From Maribacter arenosus (lineage in GTDB: Bacteria > Bacteroidota > Bacteroidia > Flavobacteriales > Flavobacteriaceae): a stretch of DNA of 64,000 nucleotides. Shown here piece after piece: positions 17,055 through 26,039 of the stretch. Position numbers and translations under genes: made by a program. Below the pieces are notes generated by a model. That model saw nothing but the letters and a program-made list of their open reading frames with translations. It did not search any database and was not told the DNA's origin. The DNA is taken from contig NZ_JABTCG010000006.1 of assembly GCF_014610845.1 (NCBI RefSeq), positions 62,001 through 126,000 on the forward strand, in the 5' to 3' direction. Positions within the stretch are counted from its first letter, which is position 1, and each line of letters opens with the position of its first letter.

Positions 17055-17267
17055 TCAATGTTCTTCCTTATTCTTACAAGTGCTTAATCCAAAAGGGGCG
17101 TAAAGGGGACAAAAACTAATAAAACTGGTAAATAGAAATACTCCCGCCAAAACTAATAGGATCAATCCTAATGTACCTGAAATGATATTGGTAAAATAAA
17201 GAATGGCGATAACAATTGCGATTACCGTTCGGACCATTCTATCCGCTGATCCCATATTTTTTTTCAT
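17055..17267 (-). CDS. DUF2892 small membrane protein
   Basis: A 70-residue protein starting MKKNMGSADRMVRTVIAIVIA, the typical start of the DUF2892 (YgaP membrane domain-like) family, with two membrane helices (about 13-28 and 33-50) and a C-terminal CPLYAPFGLSTCKN segment containing two cysteines. The family is of unknown function; in some proteins it is fused to rhodanese domains. It stands alone. Confidence 0.85.
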   Translation of the reverse strand: MKKNMGSADRMVRTVIAIVIAILYFTNIISGTLGLILLVLAGVFLFTSFISFCPLYAPFGLSTCKNKEEH

Positions 17268-17361
17268 AATTGTAGTTTGAATTTAGCATGCTGTCTAGTG
17301 GGCACTAGATAAATTTACCCCATTAATTTTTCAAAACAAAATAATCATTATTCGAATGGAA

Positions 17362-17712
17362 CTAATTATACCATACCGCATACCGCTGTCTGCGTAACTC
17401 TAGGGCTAATTTTTCCTCTAGATCAAGGGCTTCGGTCCTAGAGAAAACGGGCTTTATATGATTGTATAGGCTAGGTCTTAGATACATACCGTATTTTTCA
17501 ACAATATTGGAAGATAATTTATACCCTTTCCTGTTTCTATAGCCTTTTTTGTGTTGTTCAAAACGTTCTTTGGGTTTTTTACTGGTCATGCCGACATAGA
17601 GGCATTGCAGCACCCCATTGAATTGTGGATTGGCAGTCCTAAATTTGATGTTGTCGGTGAATACCCTTTTTGATAATTCGATGACATAAACACGGTAAGT
17701 GGTTTTCGGCAT
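17362..17712 (-). CDS. GIY-YIG-like endonuclease fold protein
   Basis: A 116-residue protein with a compact GIY-YIG-like core: the first strand YRVYVIELS, then CLYVGMTSKKPKERFEQHKKGY (the YVG and the catalytic-type Arg) and a downstream Glu in EALDLEEKLALELRRQ. Small chromosomal proteins of this kind occur across bacteria and their role is unclear; nuclease activity is not proven. It is divergent from the SprT-like gene, 125 bp away. Confidence 0.75.
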   Translation of the reverse strand: MPKTTYRVYVIELSKRVFTDNIKFRTANPQFNGVLQCLYVGMTSKKPKERFEQHKKGYRNRKGYKLSSNIVEKYGMYLRPSLYNHIKPVFSRTEALDLEEKLALELRRQRYAVWYN

Positions 17713-17837
17713 TTTAACTACTTGTGGAATGTGAGGTAGATTCTATCTTAAAACTAAGATACCAAATTTTACCTGATATTTACGCGAAGTCCATGAAGGG
17801 GTATTTATTAAGCTTTAAATGTCCTAATTTTGTTGCA

Positions 17838-18440
17838 ATGGATGACATTCTTTTAAAATATTTGCCAGAGCGGGCCGTAGAACCTTGTTTGCAGCTTATT
17901 AAAACGTCTGGCGTCAACCTGAAAATCGTGAATAAAAGGGTAACCCGGCATGGCGATTATAGACGATTACCAAATGGCCTACACCAGATTACCATAAATG
18001 CGACATTGAACAAGTATCGATTCTTGATTACCCTGGTTCATGAAATTGCACATTTGGCTGCCTTTCAACAATATGGGAGACACATTAAACCCCATGGCAA
18101 AGAATGGAAAAGGACATTTCAATACTTGATGTTACCATTTATTAGGCCCGAGATTTTTCCATCACGGCTATTACCCCTTTTAGCCCGTCATTTTAAGAAC
18201 CCCAAGGCCAGTAGCGATACAGATGCGTTTTTGTCTATGGCGTTAAAACATTATGATCCGAACCAACCTGAAAAAACCTATATTTTTCAATTACCTTTGG
18301 GCAGCGTTTTCCGAATTTATAACGGAAAACTTTTTAAAAAGGGGAATAAACGCGTTAAGCGATACGAATGTATTGAAGTAGCTTCGGGCAAGGTATATTT
18401 GTTTCAACCAAATGCCGAGGTAGAATTAATTAGGGATTAA
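17838..18440 (+). CDS. SprT-like zinc metalloprotease-domain protein
   Basis: A SprT-like protein with the zinc motif LVHEIAHLAAF (HExxH) followed by a conserved GRHIKPHGKEWKR segment, which supplies the third ligand in this family. I chose ATG 17838 (MDDILLKYLPERAVEPC, 200 residues): homologues as I know them begin at this point, and the upstream 38 codons (to 17724) look unconserved. The C-terminal part lacks an obvious zinc ribbon. Its cellular role is unknown. Directly followed (3 bp) by the mannose-1-phosphate guanylyltransferase gene, with which it probably forms an operon. Confidence 0.82.
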   Translation: MDDILLKYLPERAVEPCLQLIKTSGVNLKIVNKRVTRHGDYRRLPNGLHQITINATLNKYRFLITLVHEIAHLAAFQQYGRHIKPHGKEWKRTFQYLMLPFIRPEIFPSRLLPLLARHFKNPKASSDTDAFLSMALKHYDPNQPEKTYIFQLPLGSVFRIYNGKLFKKGNKRVKRYECIEVASGKVYLFQPNAEVELIRD

Positions 18441-18443
18441 GAG

Positions 18444-19523
18444 ATGAATAAAAATTATTATGCAGTTTTGATGGCTGGGGGTGTGGGTTCCCGTTTTTGG
18501 CCGATAAGCACCACAGAAAACCCAAAACAATTCCATGATATGCTGGGTTCGGGACAAACCTTGATACAAAAGACCTTTCAGCGCCTCAATACATTTGTGC
18601 CGACCGAGAATATTCTAATTCTTACCAATGAACGTTATAATGACCTGGTTCTGGAACAATTGCCATTAGTGAAACAGGAGCAGGTGGTTTTGGAGCCTGC
18701 AATGCGAAATACGGCGCCTTGTATTCTGTATGCGGCCTTGAAGATTCAAAAAATGAACCCTGATGGGGTTATGATAGTGGCACCTAGCGATCATTGGATC
18801 GAAGATGAGAAAGCTTTTGCAAAGGATGTTATTGATTGTTTTGATAAGTGCCAAAAAGAAGAAGTCCTTTGCACCTTGGGTATAGTGCCCACCTTTCCCA
18901 ATACAGGATTCGGTTATATCGAATTTGAAAAAGAAAGTACGTCAACGCTTAAGAAAGTCCATCAATTTAGGGAAAAGCCAGACTATGAAACTGCCAAGGA
19001 GTTTATGGACCAAGGTAATTTTCTATGGAATGCCGGCATATTCATATGGAGTGTCAAAACTATAGTAAAGGCCTTTCATAACTATCAACCTTTACAATAC
19101 GAATTGTTCCATTCAGGAATGGCCGATTATAATACCCCTAGGGAGCAAGATTTTATTAAATCGAACTATCCCAAAGCGGAAAATATCTCAATAGATTATG
19201 CTATCTTAGAACAATCGAAATCAATCTATGTACGGCCAGCCACCTTCGATTGGAACGATTTGGGAACTTGGGGTTCTTTATACGATAAGTTGAAAAAAGA
19301 TGAAGATAACAATGCCGTGGTAAACAGTATGATTATAAGTCAGGACGCACATGGCAACATGATACGTTCGCCCAAGAAAAAAGTGGTTGTTGTTGACGGA
19401 CTCGATAACTATATCATTGTGGATAAGGAAGAAGTGCTTTTGATTTATCCCAAATCGAAAGAACAGGATATTAAACAGGTATTGGCTAAGGTAAAGGAGA
19501 AATTTGGCGATAAGTATGCTTAA
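18444..19523 (+). CDS. manC: Mannose-1-phosphate guanylyltransferase
   Basis: This 359-residue enzyme makes GDP-mannose from mannose-1-phosphate and GTP for glycan and exopolysaccharide synthesis. The nucleotidyltransferase signature is AVLMAGGVGSRFWPIS, followed by EPAMRNTAPC, VAPSDHWIED and the conserved GNFLWNAGIFIW and FDWNDLGTWGSLY segments. It lacks the C-terminal phosphomannose isomerase domain of bifunctional enzymes, so it is the short form. The gene is packed between the SprT-like and DUF389 genes with 2-3 bp gaps. Confidence 0.94.
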   Translation: MNKNYYAVLMAGGVGSRFWPISTTENPKQFHDMLGSGQTLIQKTFQRLNTFVPTENILILTNERYNDLVLEQLPLVKQEQVVLEPAMRNTAPCILYAALKIQKMNPDGVMIVAPSDHWIEDEKAFAKDVIDCFDKCQKEEVLCTLGIVPTFPNTGFGYIEFEKESTSTLKKVHQFREKPDYETAKEFMDQGNFLWNAGIFIWSVKTIVKAFHNYQPLQYELFHSGMADYNTPREQDFIKSNYPKAENISIDYAILEQSKSIYVRPATFDWNDLGTWGSLYDKLKKDEDNNAVVNSMIISQDAHGNMIRSPKKKVVVVDGLDNYIIVDKEEVLLIYPKSKEQDIKQVLAKVKEKFGDKYA

Positions 19524-19525
19524 TT

Positions 19526-20992
19526 ATGGGTGAAAATATAAACGACGACAAGAACACTTCACATCAGCAAACTGATAGTGGGGAAGAAGTAAAAAAAGAT
19601 ATTAAGGGCTTAGTAGGAAGTACTAGGAAGTTTCTTTCCGAGCTTTTGGATATTCGAAAAAATACGGATCAGGAGGCGACAATGGAAGCCATAATCGCCG
19701 ATATCCCTTTTAAGGGGCATACATCATGGATTCTGATCTGTTCCATCTTCATTGCCTCTGTTGGCCTTAATGCCAATTCAACAGCAGTGGTTATCGGTGC
19801 CATGTTAATTTCACCCTTAATGGGCCCTATTTTGGGCATTGGGCTGTCTTTGGCGGTGAATGATGTTGATACCTTACGCAGATCCTTAAAAAACTTCGCC
19901 GTTATGGTTGTATTAAGTGTATTAACGGCCTATCTGTTTTTTGCCATATTTCCTTTACGCGATGAATCTTCGGAACTTTTAGCGCGTACGGCACCGGATA
20001 TCCGGGATGTATTGATTGCCTTTTTTGGTGGTTTGGCGCTTGTTATTGCCAGGGCTAAAAAAGGTACCATTGCTTCCGTGATTTTTGGTGTGGCCATTGC
20101 CACTGCTTTGATGCCGCCCTTGTGTACGGTCGGTTTTGGTTTAGCCATCGGTAATTTCGATTACGCAACTGGCGCCATGTATTTGTTCAGTATAAATACC
20201 ATTTTCATTGCTTTGGCAACCTTTCTCGTGTTGAAATTGCTTCGTTTTCCAATGGTTCGTTATGTGAATTCGAAGCGAAGAAGGCTTATTGGTAGGCTTG
20301 CTTCCTTATTGGCGATATTGGTAATGATACCGGCAGGTATAACTTTTTGGGGCGCCTTGCAAGAATCCCTGTTTCGCAAGCAAGCACAGAATTTCGTTCA
20401 TGAGAAAATTGCCCCATATCAATTTGAGGGTTCTGGAAGATTTATGGAGGACTTTACGGATATTGAATTCAATAAGGGTAAAAATTCATTTATTGAATTG
20501 GTATTTATGGGCAATGAAACAGTACCGGATAATGTAATTGCTACCTGGAACAAGCAAAAGAATGAAGATGAAAGTTTTGCAAGATTGAAGGATACAGAGC
20601 TGCATATCATTCAAGGCTCGAAAAATGAACAAATTGATCAACTGAAATATGTAGACCAGTTGTATGAAACACAAAAAACCGAGCTGGTAGACAAGGATGC
20701 AAGAATAAAAGTGTTGGAGGCGGAACTAGGAAAATTAGGAAAGTTGTCAATCCCTTTTGCCGACATAAGTGTCGAGGCCAAAACCAATTATGATAATTTA
20801 GAATCGCTTGGTTTTTCGCCTACCATACAAACCGATTTCAAAAAAATGGATACCATACCCATCTTTGAGGTAAAATGGAAAAGGGATGCAAAAAGGTTTC
20901 AGACCGTTGAAGATGCCAAGAAATTAAAGGCCTGGCTAAAACTAAGATTAAAAGACAGTACTATTCAACTCAAGGAGGTGGTTCAGGATTAA
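19526..20992 (+). CDS. DUF389 family membrane protein
   Basis: A 488-residue membrane protein with the DUF389 core (about 60-270): five to six hydrophobic helices, including SSVGLNANSTAVVIGAMLISPLMGPILGIG-like and FGVAIATALMPPLCTVGFGLA segments that are characteristic of this family. A long C-terminal soluble region (about 280-488), partly coiled-coil, follows. Function is unknown. It ends the sprT-like/manC operon, and its 3' end overlaps the convergent ABC ATPase gene by 4 bp. Confidence 0.87.
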   Translation: MGENINDDKNTSHQQTDSGEEVKKDIKGLVGSTRKFLSELLDIRKNTDQEATMEAIIADIPFKGHTSWILICSIFIASVGLNANSTAVVIGAMLISPLMGPILGIGLSLAVNDVDTLRRSLKNFAVMVVLSVLTAYLFFAIFPLRDESSELLARTAPDIRDVLIAFFGGLALVIARAKKGTIASVIFGVAIATALMPPLCTVGFGLAIGNFDYATGAMYLFSINTIFIALATFLVLKLLRFPMVRYVNSKRRRLIGRLASLLAILVMIPAGITFWGALQESLFRKQAQNFVHEKIAPYQFEGSGRFMEDFTDIEFNKGKNSFIELVFMGNETVPDNVIATWNKQKNEDESFARLKDTELHIIQGSKNEQIDQLKYVDQLYETQKTELVDKDARIKVLEAELGKLGKLSIPFADISVEAKTNYDNLESLGFSPTIQTDFKKMDTIPIFEVKWKRDAKRFQTVEDAKKLKAWLKLRLKDSTIQLKEVVQD

Positions 20993-21756
20993 TTGCGCTC
21001 CTCGATGTACATTTGGCGAACTTTTTTGAACAATTCAGAGGAATATACAAAATTGGTCACAGCCTCATTATCGGTTTTGAAGATTTCGTCTTTGGTACCT
21101 TCCCATTCCTTGATCCCATTTTTCAAGAAGACAATTTTCTCCCCAATTTCCATGACCGAGTTCATGTCATGCGTATTTACAACCGTGGTAATATCGTATT
21201 CCTTGGTAATTTCCTGAATAAGGTTGTCAATGATTATGGCTGTTCTAGGATCTAACCCGGAATTGGGTTCATCACAAAATAGATATTTCGGGTTCATAAC
21301 GATGGCCCTGGCAATAGCCACCCGCTTTTGCATACCGCCCGATATTTCAGATGGATATTTTTTATGGGCATCATCCAGATTCACACGTTTAAGGACAAAA
21401 TCGGCACGATCCCGCATTTCCGATTGGGATTGTTTGGTAAACATCTCCAATGGGAACATTACATTACCTTCAACAGTCATTGAATCGAAAAGCGCACTTC
21501 CTTGAAATACCATCCCCATATCCTGTCGAAGATTACGTTGTTCTTTTGGTGACAATTGCGAATATATTTTTCCATCGTGGCTAATTGACCCCTTATCCGG
21601 GCTGAAAAGGCCTAATAGACATTTTATGAGTACGGTTTTTCCCGAACCACTTTGTCCGATGACCAGGTTGGTCTTCCCTTTGTCGAAAACGGTGCTAATA
21701 CCCTTAAGTATATAAGCATCGCCAAAAGACTTGTGTACGTTTTTAACCTCGATCAT
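20989..21756 (-). CDS. ABC transporter ATP-binding protein, MlaF-like
   Basis: A 255-residue ATPase (start ATG 21756, MIEVKNVHKSFGDAYILKG). It has Walker A GQSGSGKT, the Q-loop, the signature SGGMQKRVAIARA, Walker B YLFCDEPNSGLD and the H-loop VNTHDMNSV. The sequence is closest in pattern to MlaF-type ATPases that power MCE lipid transport between membranes. The longer reading frame to 21816 is rejected because 21756 gives a TAATG overlap with the permease stop. No MCE (MlaD-like) substrate-binding gene is adjacent, so that partner must be elsewhere. Confidence 0.9.
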   Translation of the reverse strand: MIEVKNVHKSFGDAYILKGISTVFDKGKTNLVIGQSGSGKTVLIKCLLGLFSPDKGSISHDGKIYSQLSPKEQRNLRQDMGMVFQGSALFDSMTVEGNVMFPLEMFTKQSQSEMRDRADFVLKRVNLDDAHKKYPSEISGGMQKRVAIARAIVMNPKYLFCDEPNSGLDPRTAIIIDNLIQEITKEYDITTVVNTHDMNSVMEIGEKIVFLKNGIKEWEGTKDEIFKTDNEAVTNFVYSSELFKKVRQMYIEERN

Positions 21757-22493
21757 TAGCCTAATAATAGTTGGGTTAGAATATAGTTTAAAATAATGAT
21801 GACCACACTTGTCCAAACGAACGAGGTCGTTGCGGCCTTGCCTACTTCCAGTGCACCACCTTTCATATAAAAGCCATGAAAGGATGGTATTGTGGCCAAA
21901 ATAAAGGCAAAAACCAAGGTTTTTATAAATGCATAGGTAACGTGAAAAGGAATAAAATCCAACTGAACCCCTTCAATAAAATCCGCACTGGTACTGAACC
22001 CTCCAAAAACACCCGCGACCCAACCTCCAAAAATACCTACATACATCGATATGGCAATAATGAATGGATATAGCAGCAATGCAATAATCTTAGGGAATAC
22101 CAGGTAATTGAGGGCATTAACCCCCATGACCTCCAAAGCATCGATTTGTTCGGTGACCCTCATGGTACCAATACTACTGGTTATGTATGAGCCTACCTTT
22201 CCAGCCATGATGATCGAACAAAAAGTAGGGGCAAATTCCAAGATAATCGATTGTCGTGTCGCAAAACCCACTAAGTTTTTAGGAATAAGTTCACTTGTAA
22301 TGTTCAAGGCCGTTTGAATGGCGACAACCCCCCCAATAAAAAAGGAAATGAAAATTAAAATACCTAAGGAGCCATAAATCAGTTCATCTATTTCTTTGAG
22401 AATCAATGACTTCATTATGCGCCATTTGGTAGGTTTTCTAAAAACCTCTACGATCATTATTGCATAGCTGCCGATTGATGCTAGGTAACCCAT
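21756..22493 (-). CDS. MlaE-family ABC permease
   Basis: A 245-residue permease of the MlaE/DUF140 family, with about five membrane helices and the family-typical stretches FIGGVVAIQTALNI, EFAPTFCSIIMAGKVGSYITSSIGTMRVTEQIDALEVMGVN and LVFPKIIALLLYP. It overlaps the ATPase gene by one base and is co-transcribed with it. Together they are probably a lipid (phospholipid) transporter that maintains outer-membrane asymmetry, by analogy with Mla; direction and substrate cannot be read from sequence. Confidence 0.92.
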   Translation of the reverse strand: MGYLASIGSYAIMIVEVFRKPTKWRIMKSLILKEIDELIYGSLGILIFISFFIGGVVAIQTALNITSELIPKNLVGFATRQSIILEFAPTFCSIIMAGKVGSYITSSIGTMRVTEQIDALEVMGVNALNYLVFPKIIALLLYPFIIAISMYVGIFGGWVAGVFGGFSTSADFIEGVQLDFIPFHVTYAFIKTLVFAFILATIPSFHGFYMKGGALEVGKAATTSFVWTSVVIIILNYILTQLLLG

Positions 22494-22605
22494 AGAATGA
22501 AATAGAATTGCGTTTGTAAAAATAGGAATAATGAATGTCTTTTAACCTTCATTTAATCTTTTAAGGGTTTATTTGCATATTTTTGTGGCATTAATTTGTT
22601 GTTTC

Positions 22606-24288
22606 ATGTTCAAGAATAGTATTCCCCTAATTGTACTTCTAGTTTTAGTAACCTCCACTACGTTTCACGCCTACGGTCAAAGAAAATCAAAAAACGGTAT
22701 TAAGATTGAAAATACCGATTATTTAAGAGTTGCCCCCAAGTTGGTCGTGGGAATTGTGGTCGACCAGATGCGTTATGATTACCTAACCCGTTTTTGGGAT
22801 CATTATGGCGATGATGGATTTAAAAGGTTGATCAATGAAGGATTCAACTGTAAGAACAATCATTTCAACTATGCCCCGACCAGTACGGGCCCCGGACATA
22901 CTTCTGTTTATACCGGCACTACGCCGGCCACCCATGGGATAATTGGCAACGATTGGTACGATAAGGAGTTGGGTGAGGAAGTGTACTGCGCATCGGATAA
23001 TGCATTTAATTCCGTAGGTACGAATTCAGATGCCGGGAAAATGTCGCCCCATAGAATGCTAGTGACCACAGTGACCGATCAATTACGGTTGCATACACAA
23101 ATGAGGGGCAAAACCATTGCCATTGCGCTAAAGGATAGGGGGGCGGTACTTCCGGGAGGACATACAGCAAATGCCGCCTATTGGTTCTATGGCAACGATG
23201 AGGGCAACTGGATAACAAGTTCCTTTTATATGGATGAGCTACCAAAGTGGGTCAATGATTTCAATGCTTCAAATATCGCTGAGGGATACAAAAAACCATG
23301 GACGACATTGAAGGATATAAATACCTATTTGGAAAGTGGTTTGGACAATACCAAATATGAGGGATTGTTCAATGGGGAGGTTTCACCGACATTCCCCCAT
23401 GATCTGCCCGCATTATGGGCTTCAAATGACAAGTTCGATATCATTAAGGCAACTCCTTACGGTAATAGTATTACAGCGGATTTCGCCATTGCGGCTTTAG
23501 ATGGCGAAAATTTAGGGTCGGATACCATAACTGATTTTTTGGCGGTGAGCTTTTCAAGCACGGATTACATAGGGCATAAATTCGGCGTAAATTCGAAGGA
23601 GATCCAAGATACCTATGTAAGATTGGACAGGGATTTAGCCCGCTTGCTCGAGGCCTTGGATAGAAAAGTGGGTAAAAATGACTATACACTTTTCCTGACG
23701 GCCGACCATGCAGCGATACACGTTCCTGCCTATTTGAAAGATCATAATATTCCTGCTGGTTACATGAATGAGGAGGAACTTAAAACCAAATTCATAGAAT
23801 TTTTGAAGTATAAATACGGAACAACCGATATCGTGAGGAACAGTTCCAATTTCCAATTGTTCCTAGATCACGATATAATAAAAAACCTGGATTTGAAAAT
23901 AGAGGAGGTTCAGGAAGAAATATCACAGGAGCTGTTGACCTATAATGATATCGATAGGGTATATACGGGCCATCAAATGTGGATGAACGAATATACCGAG
24001 GGTATTCCCTATATTTTGCAGAATGGCTACAATCAAAAACGTTCAGGTGATATTCTCATGGTCTTGAAACCGGGTACTGTTAATTACACAATAACGGGTT
24101 CTACACATGGTTCGCCTCAGATTTATGATACCCATGTACCCTTGCTTTTTTATGGTAGGGGCATACAAAAAGGAGCTACCACGGAACGTACCGAGATTTC
24201 CGATGTCGCCCCAACAATATCGGCACTGCTTGGAATAGCGTTCCCAAATGGCAACATCGGGCTGCCGATAACAAAAGTGTTGGAATAA
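22606..24288 (+). CDS. pafA: PafA-type alkaline phosphatase
   Basis: A secreted phosphate monoesterase. From ATG 22606 (560 residues) a signal peptide MFKNSIPLIVLLVLVTSTTFHAYGQ is followed by the alkaline phosphatase fold. Residues that align with Elizabethkingia PafA are visible: metal ligand D53, nucleophile T94 (APTSTGPGHTS), N115 in IIGNDWYD, and the monoesterase-specific pair K176/R178 in LKDRGAVLPGGH. Further zinc ligands lie in ADHAAIHVP and the C-terminal THGSPQIYDTHVP. A start 11 codons upstream is possible but would spoil the signal peptide. It is followed by murI, 18 bp downstream. Confidence 0.88.
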   Translation: MFKNSIPLIVLLVLVTSTTFHAYGQRKSKNGIKIENTDYLRVAPKLVVGIVVDQMRYDYLTRFWDHYGDDGFKRLINEGFNCKNNHFNYAPTSTGPGHTSVYTGTTPATHGIIGNDWYDKELGEEVYCASDNAFNSVGTNSDAGKMSPHRMLVTTVTDQLRLHTQMRGKTIAIALKDRGAVLPGGHTANAAYWFYGNDEGNWITSSFYMDELPKWVNDFNASNIAEGYKKPWTTLKDINTYLESGLDNTKYEGLFNGEVSPTFPHDLPALWASNDKFDIIKATPYGNSITADFAIAALDGENLGSDTITDFLAVSFSSTDYIGHKFGVNSKEIQDTYVRLDRDLARLLEALDRKVGKNDYTLFLTADHAAIHVPAYLKDHNIPAGYMNEEELKTKFIEFLKYKYGTTDIVRNSSNFQLFLDHDIIKNLDLKIEEVQEEISQELLTYNDIDRVYTGHQMWMNEYTEGIPYILQNGYNQKRSGDILMVLKPGTVNYTITGSTHGSPQIYDTHVPLLFYGRGIQKGATTERTEISDVAPTISALLGIAFPNGNIGLPITKVLE

Positions 24289-24306
24289 AACTATTGCAGA
24301 ACTAAT

Positions 24307-25095
24307 ATGAATAATCATCCCATTGGTATTTTTGATTCTGGTGTGGGTGGTACATCCATATGGAAAGAAATCAATGCATTGCTTCCCCATGAGCATACGG
24401 TTTATTTGGCCGATAGCAAGAATGCGCCTTATGGGGAGAAATCCAAGGATGAAATCATCGAATTGTGTATAAAAAATACGGAGTTTCTGTTGCAAGAAGG
24501 TTGCAAGCTTATCGTTGTGGCCTGCAACACTGCCACCACCAATGCCATAGACTACTTGAGGGCGCATTATAAAGTGCCTTTTATAGGTATTGAACCCGCT
24601 ATAAAACCCGCGGCTCTTCAGTCCGAATCAAAGAAAGTAGGGGTGCTGGCCACCAAGGGAACATTGTCTAGCCTACTTTTCCACAGTACCTCTGAAAACC
24701 ATGCCAATGGTATACGCATCATTGAGCAGGTGGGAACGGGTTTGGTGCCTCTGATCGAAAGGGGTAAGGTAGATTCCCCAGAAACAAAAGCCCTGTTGGA
24801 AAAATATTTAAATCCGATGGTGGCATCGGGTATTGATTATTTGGTCTTGGGGTGTACGCACTATCCGTATTTGCTCCCCGTATTGCGTGAATTATTGCCA
24901 AATCATGTAAAGATTATTGACTCTGGAGAAGCTGTAGCACGACAAACTAAGGCGGTTCTTGTTAAAAATGATCTTTTAACATCTTCCAACGATAATGGTA
25001 CTTATCGATTCATAACAAATGCCAAAGCGGAAATTCTTGAATATTTTTTACAGGATTTTAGGGGAACTACCGAACTGACCTATCAGGATTTTTAA
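24307..25095 (+). CDS. murI: Glutamate racemase
   Basis: MurI supplies D-glutamate for peptidoglycan by racemising L-glutamate without a cofactor. The 262-residue protein has the N-terminal IGIFDSGVGGTSIWKEI signature, the first catalytic cysteine in VVACNTATTNAID and the second in VLGCTHYPYLLPVL. Length and motifs are standard. It is preceded by pafA on the same strand and convergent with folA, separated by 3 bp. Confidence 0.96.
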   Translation: MNNHPIGIFDSGVGGTSIWKEINALLPHEHTVYLADSKNAPYGEKSKDEIIELCIKNTEFLLQEGCKLIVVACNTATTNAIDYLRAHYKVPFIGIEPAIKPAALQSESKKVGVLATKGTLSSLLFHSTSENHANGIRIIEQVGTGLVPLIERGKVDSPETKALLEKYLNPMVASGIDYLVLGCTHYPYLLPVLRELLPNHVKIIDSGEAVARQTKAVLVKNDLLTSSNDNGTYRFITNAKAEILEYFLQDFRGTTELTYQDF

Positions 25096-25098
25096 AAA

Positions 25099-25593
25099 TC
25101 ACTTTCTAACGTAGGTCAAATAGGTGAAATCATAGTTATGCTTTTCATCCTTGGGGTGGTATTCCGTGGCTATCAATTGCCAAATGGTTTCATCTACTTC
25201 CGGAAAGAACGTATCGGCATCGAAAGGGGCATGTACCCTTGTAATCTCTAATCTGTTGGCAAATTCCTCCCCTTGTTTGTAGATTTCGCCTCCTCCTATT
25301 ATAAAGGGATTTTCATCCCCTTGGGTTCGTTTTATAGCATCAGTTAAAGAATGCGTAACGATGCAATCTTCATGGGTGATGTTATAGTTTTTATCCCTTG
25401 TAACAATAATATGGGTCCTATTGGGTAAAGGCTTAGGAAAACTCTCAAAAGTCTTTCTTCCCATAATGATACAATGCCCGGTGGTCAATTGCTTAAAACG
25501 CTTAAAATCATCAGGAAGATGCCAAAGTAGGTCATTGTTTTTCCCCAGCGCATTGTTTTCGCCCACGGCGGCTATCATCGTTATCGTCTGCAC
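25099..25593 (-). CDS. folA: Dihydrofolate reductase
   Basis: A 164-residue DHFR that regenerates tetrahydrofolate with NADPH. The N-terminus MIAAVGENNALGKNNDLLWHLPDDFKRFKQLT contains the substrate-binding loop (the conserved acidic residue is D28 within LPDDF), followed by IMGRKTFESFPKPLPNR and the C-terminal FIIGGGEIYKQ glycine motif. It overlaps the 2TM-domain gene by one base. thyA, the other half of the thymidylate cycle, lies 2 kb away on the same strand but in another unit. Confidence 0.96.
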   Translation of the reverse strand: MQTITMIAAVGENNALGKNNDLLWHLPDDFKRFKQLTTGHCIIMGRKTFESFPKPLPNRTHIIVTRDKNYNITHEDCIVTHSLTDAIKRTQGDENPFIIGGGEIYKQGEEFANRLEITRVHAPFDADTFFPEVDETIWQLIATEYHPKDEKHNYDFTYLTYVRK

Positions 25594-25979
25594 TAGGGTT
25601 TTTTTTTATTGATTTTTGATAAGGGAAAATCCGTCTCAATTTCTTTTTGAATCTCAGCAATTCTCTGTTTCTGTTTCAAAACCAACTTTTCACGCTGTTG
25701 TCTCTCCCAATCCTTACCCATGAATTTTTGGGTAACAAAAACATTGACCATATGTATTATAAACAAAAAGGCCCAAAAAGTTATGGCCCATACAAACCAA
25801 TCATACTCTTCACCGAACTTTAGGATTTTATTTATCAAAACCAAGAACACGCTACCAATTAAGAAAATGACAAAATGTACATAAAGACGTTTCTTTTGTT
25901 TTATGCGTGCATGGGCCGACTCTAAGAGATCATGCTGCTCTAAATTCAGCTCAGTTTTCTTTTTATCTTTAGTAAACAT
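25593..25979 (-). CDS. 2TM-domain membrane protein
   Basis: A 128-residue protein with two predicted membrane helices (about 35-50 and 65-82) flanked by charged segments, matching the small '2TM domain' family found beside LytTR or metabolic genes in Bacteroidota. The motif KKRLYVHFVIFLIGSVFLVLINK then FVWAITFWAFLFIIHMVNVF is typical. Function is unknown. It is co-transcribed with folA (one-base overlap), so its transcription start probably drives both. Confidence 0.8.
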   Translation of the reverse strand: MFTKDKKKTELNLEQHDLLESAHARIKQKKRLYVHFVIFLIGSVFLVLINKILKFGEEYDWFVWAITFWAFLFIIHMVNVFVTQKFMGKDWERQQREKLVLKQKQRIAEIQKEIETDFPLSKINKKKP

Positions 25980-26039
25980 GTGAATAGCTATCTTTAGCTA
26001 CAAAGATAAAGTATTTGACCCATAATAAATTTTTAGTGA

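Noticed and set aside
17724-17837. Upstream start for the SprT-like protein
   Set aside because: The first 38 residues look unconserved and the family-like start is at 17838.
21757-21816. N-terminal extension of the MlaF-like ATPase
   Set aside because: It overlaps the permease gene; TAATG overlap at 21756 is the normal coupled start.
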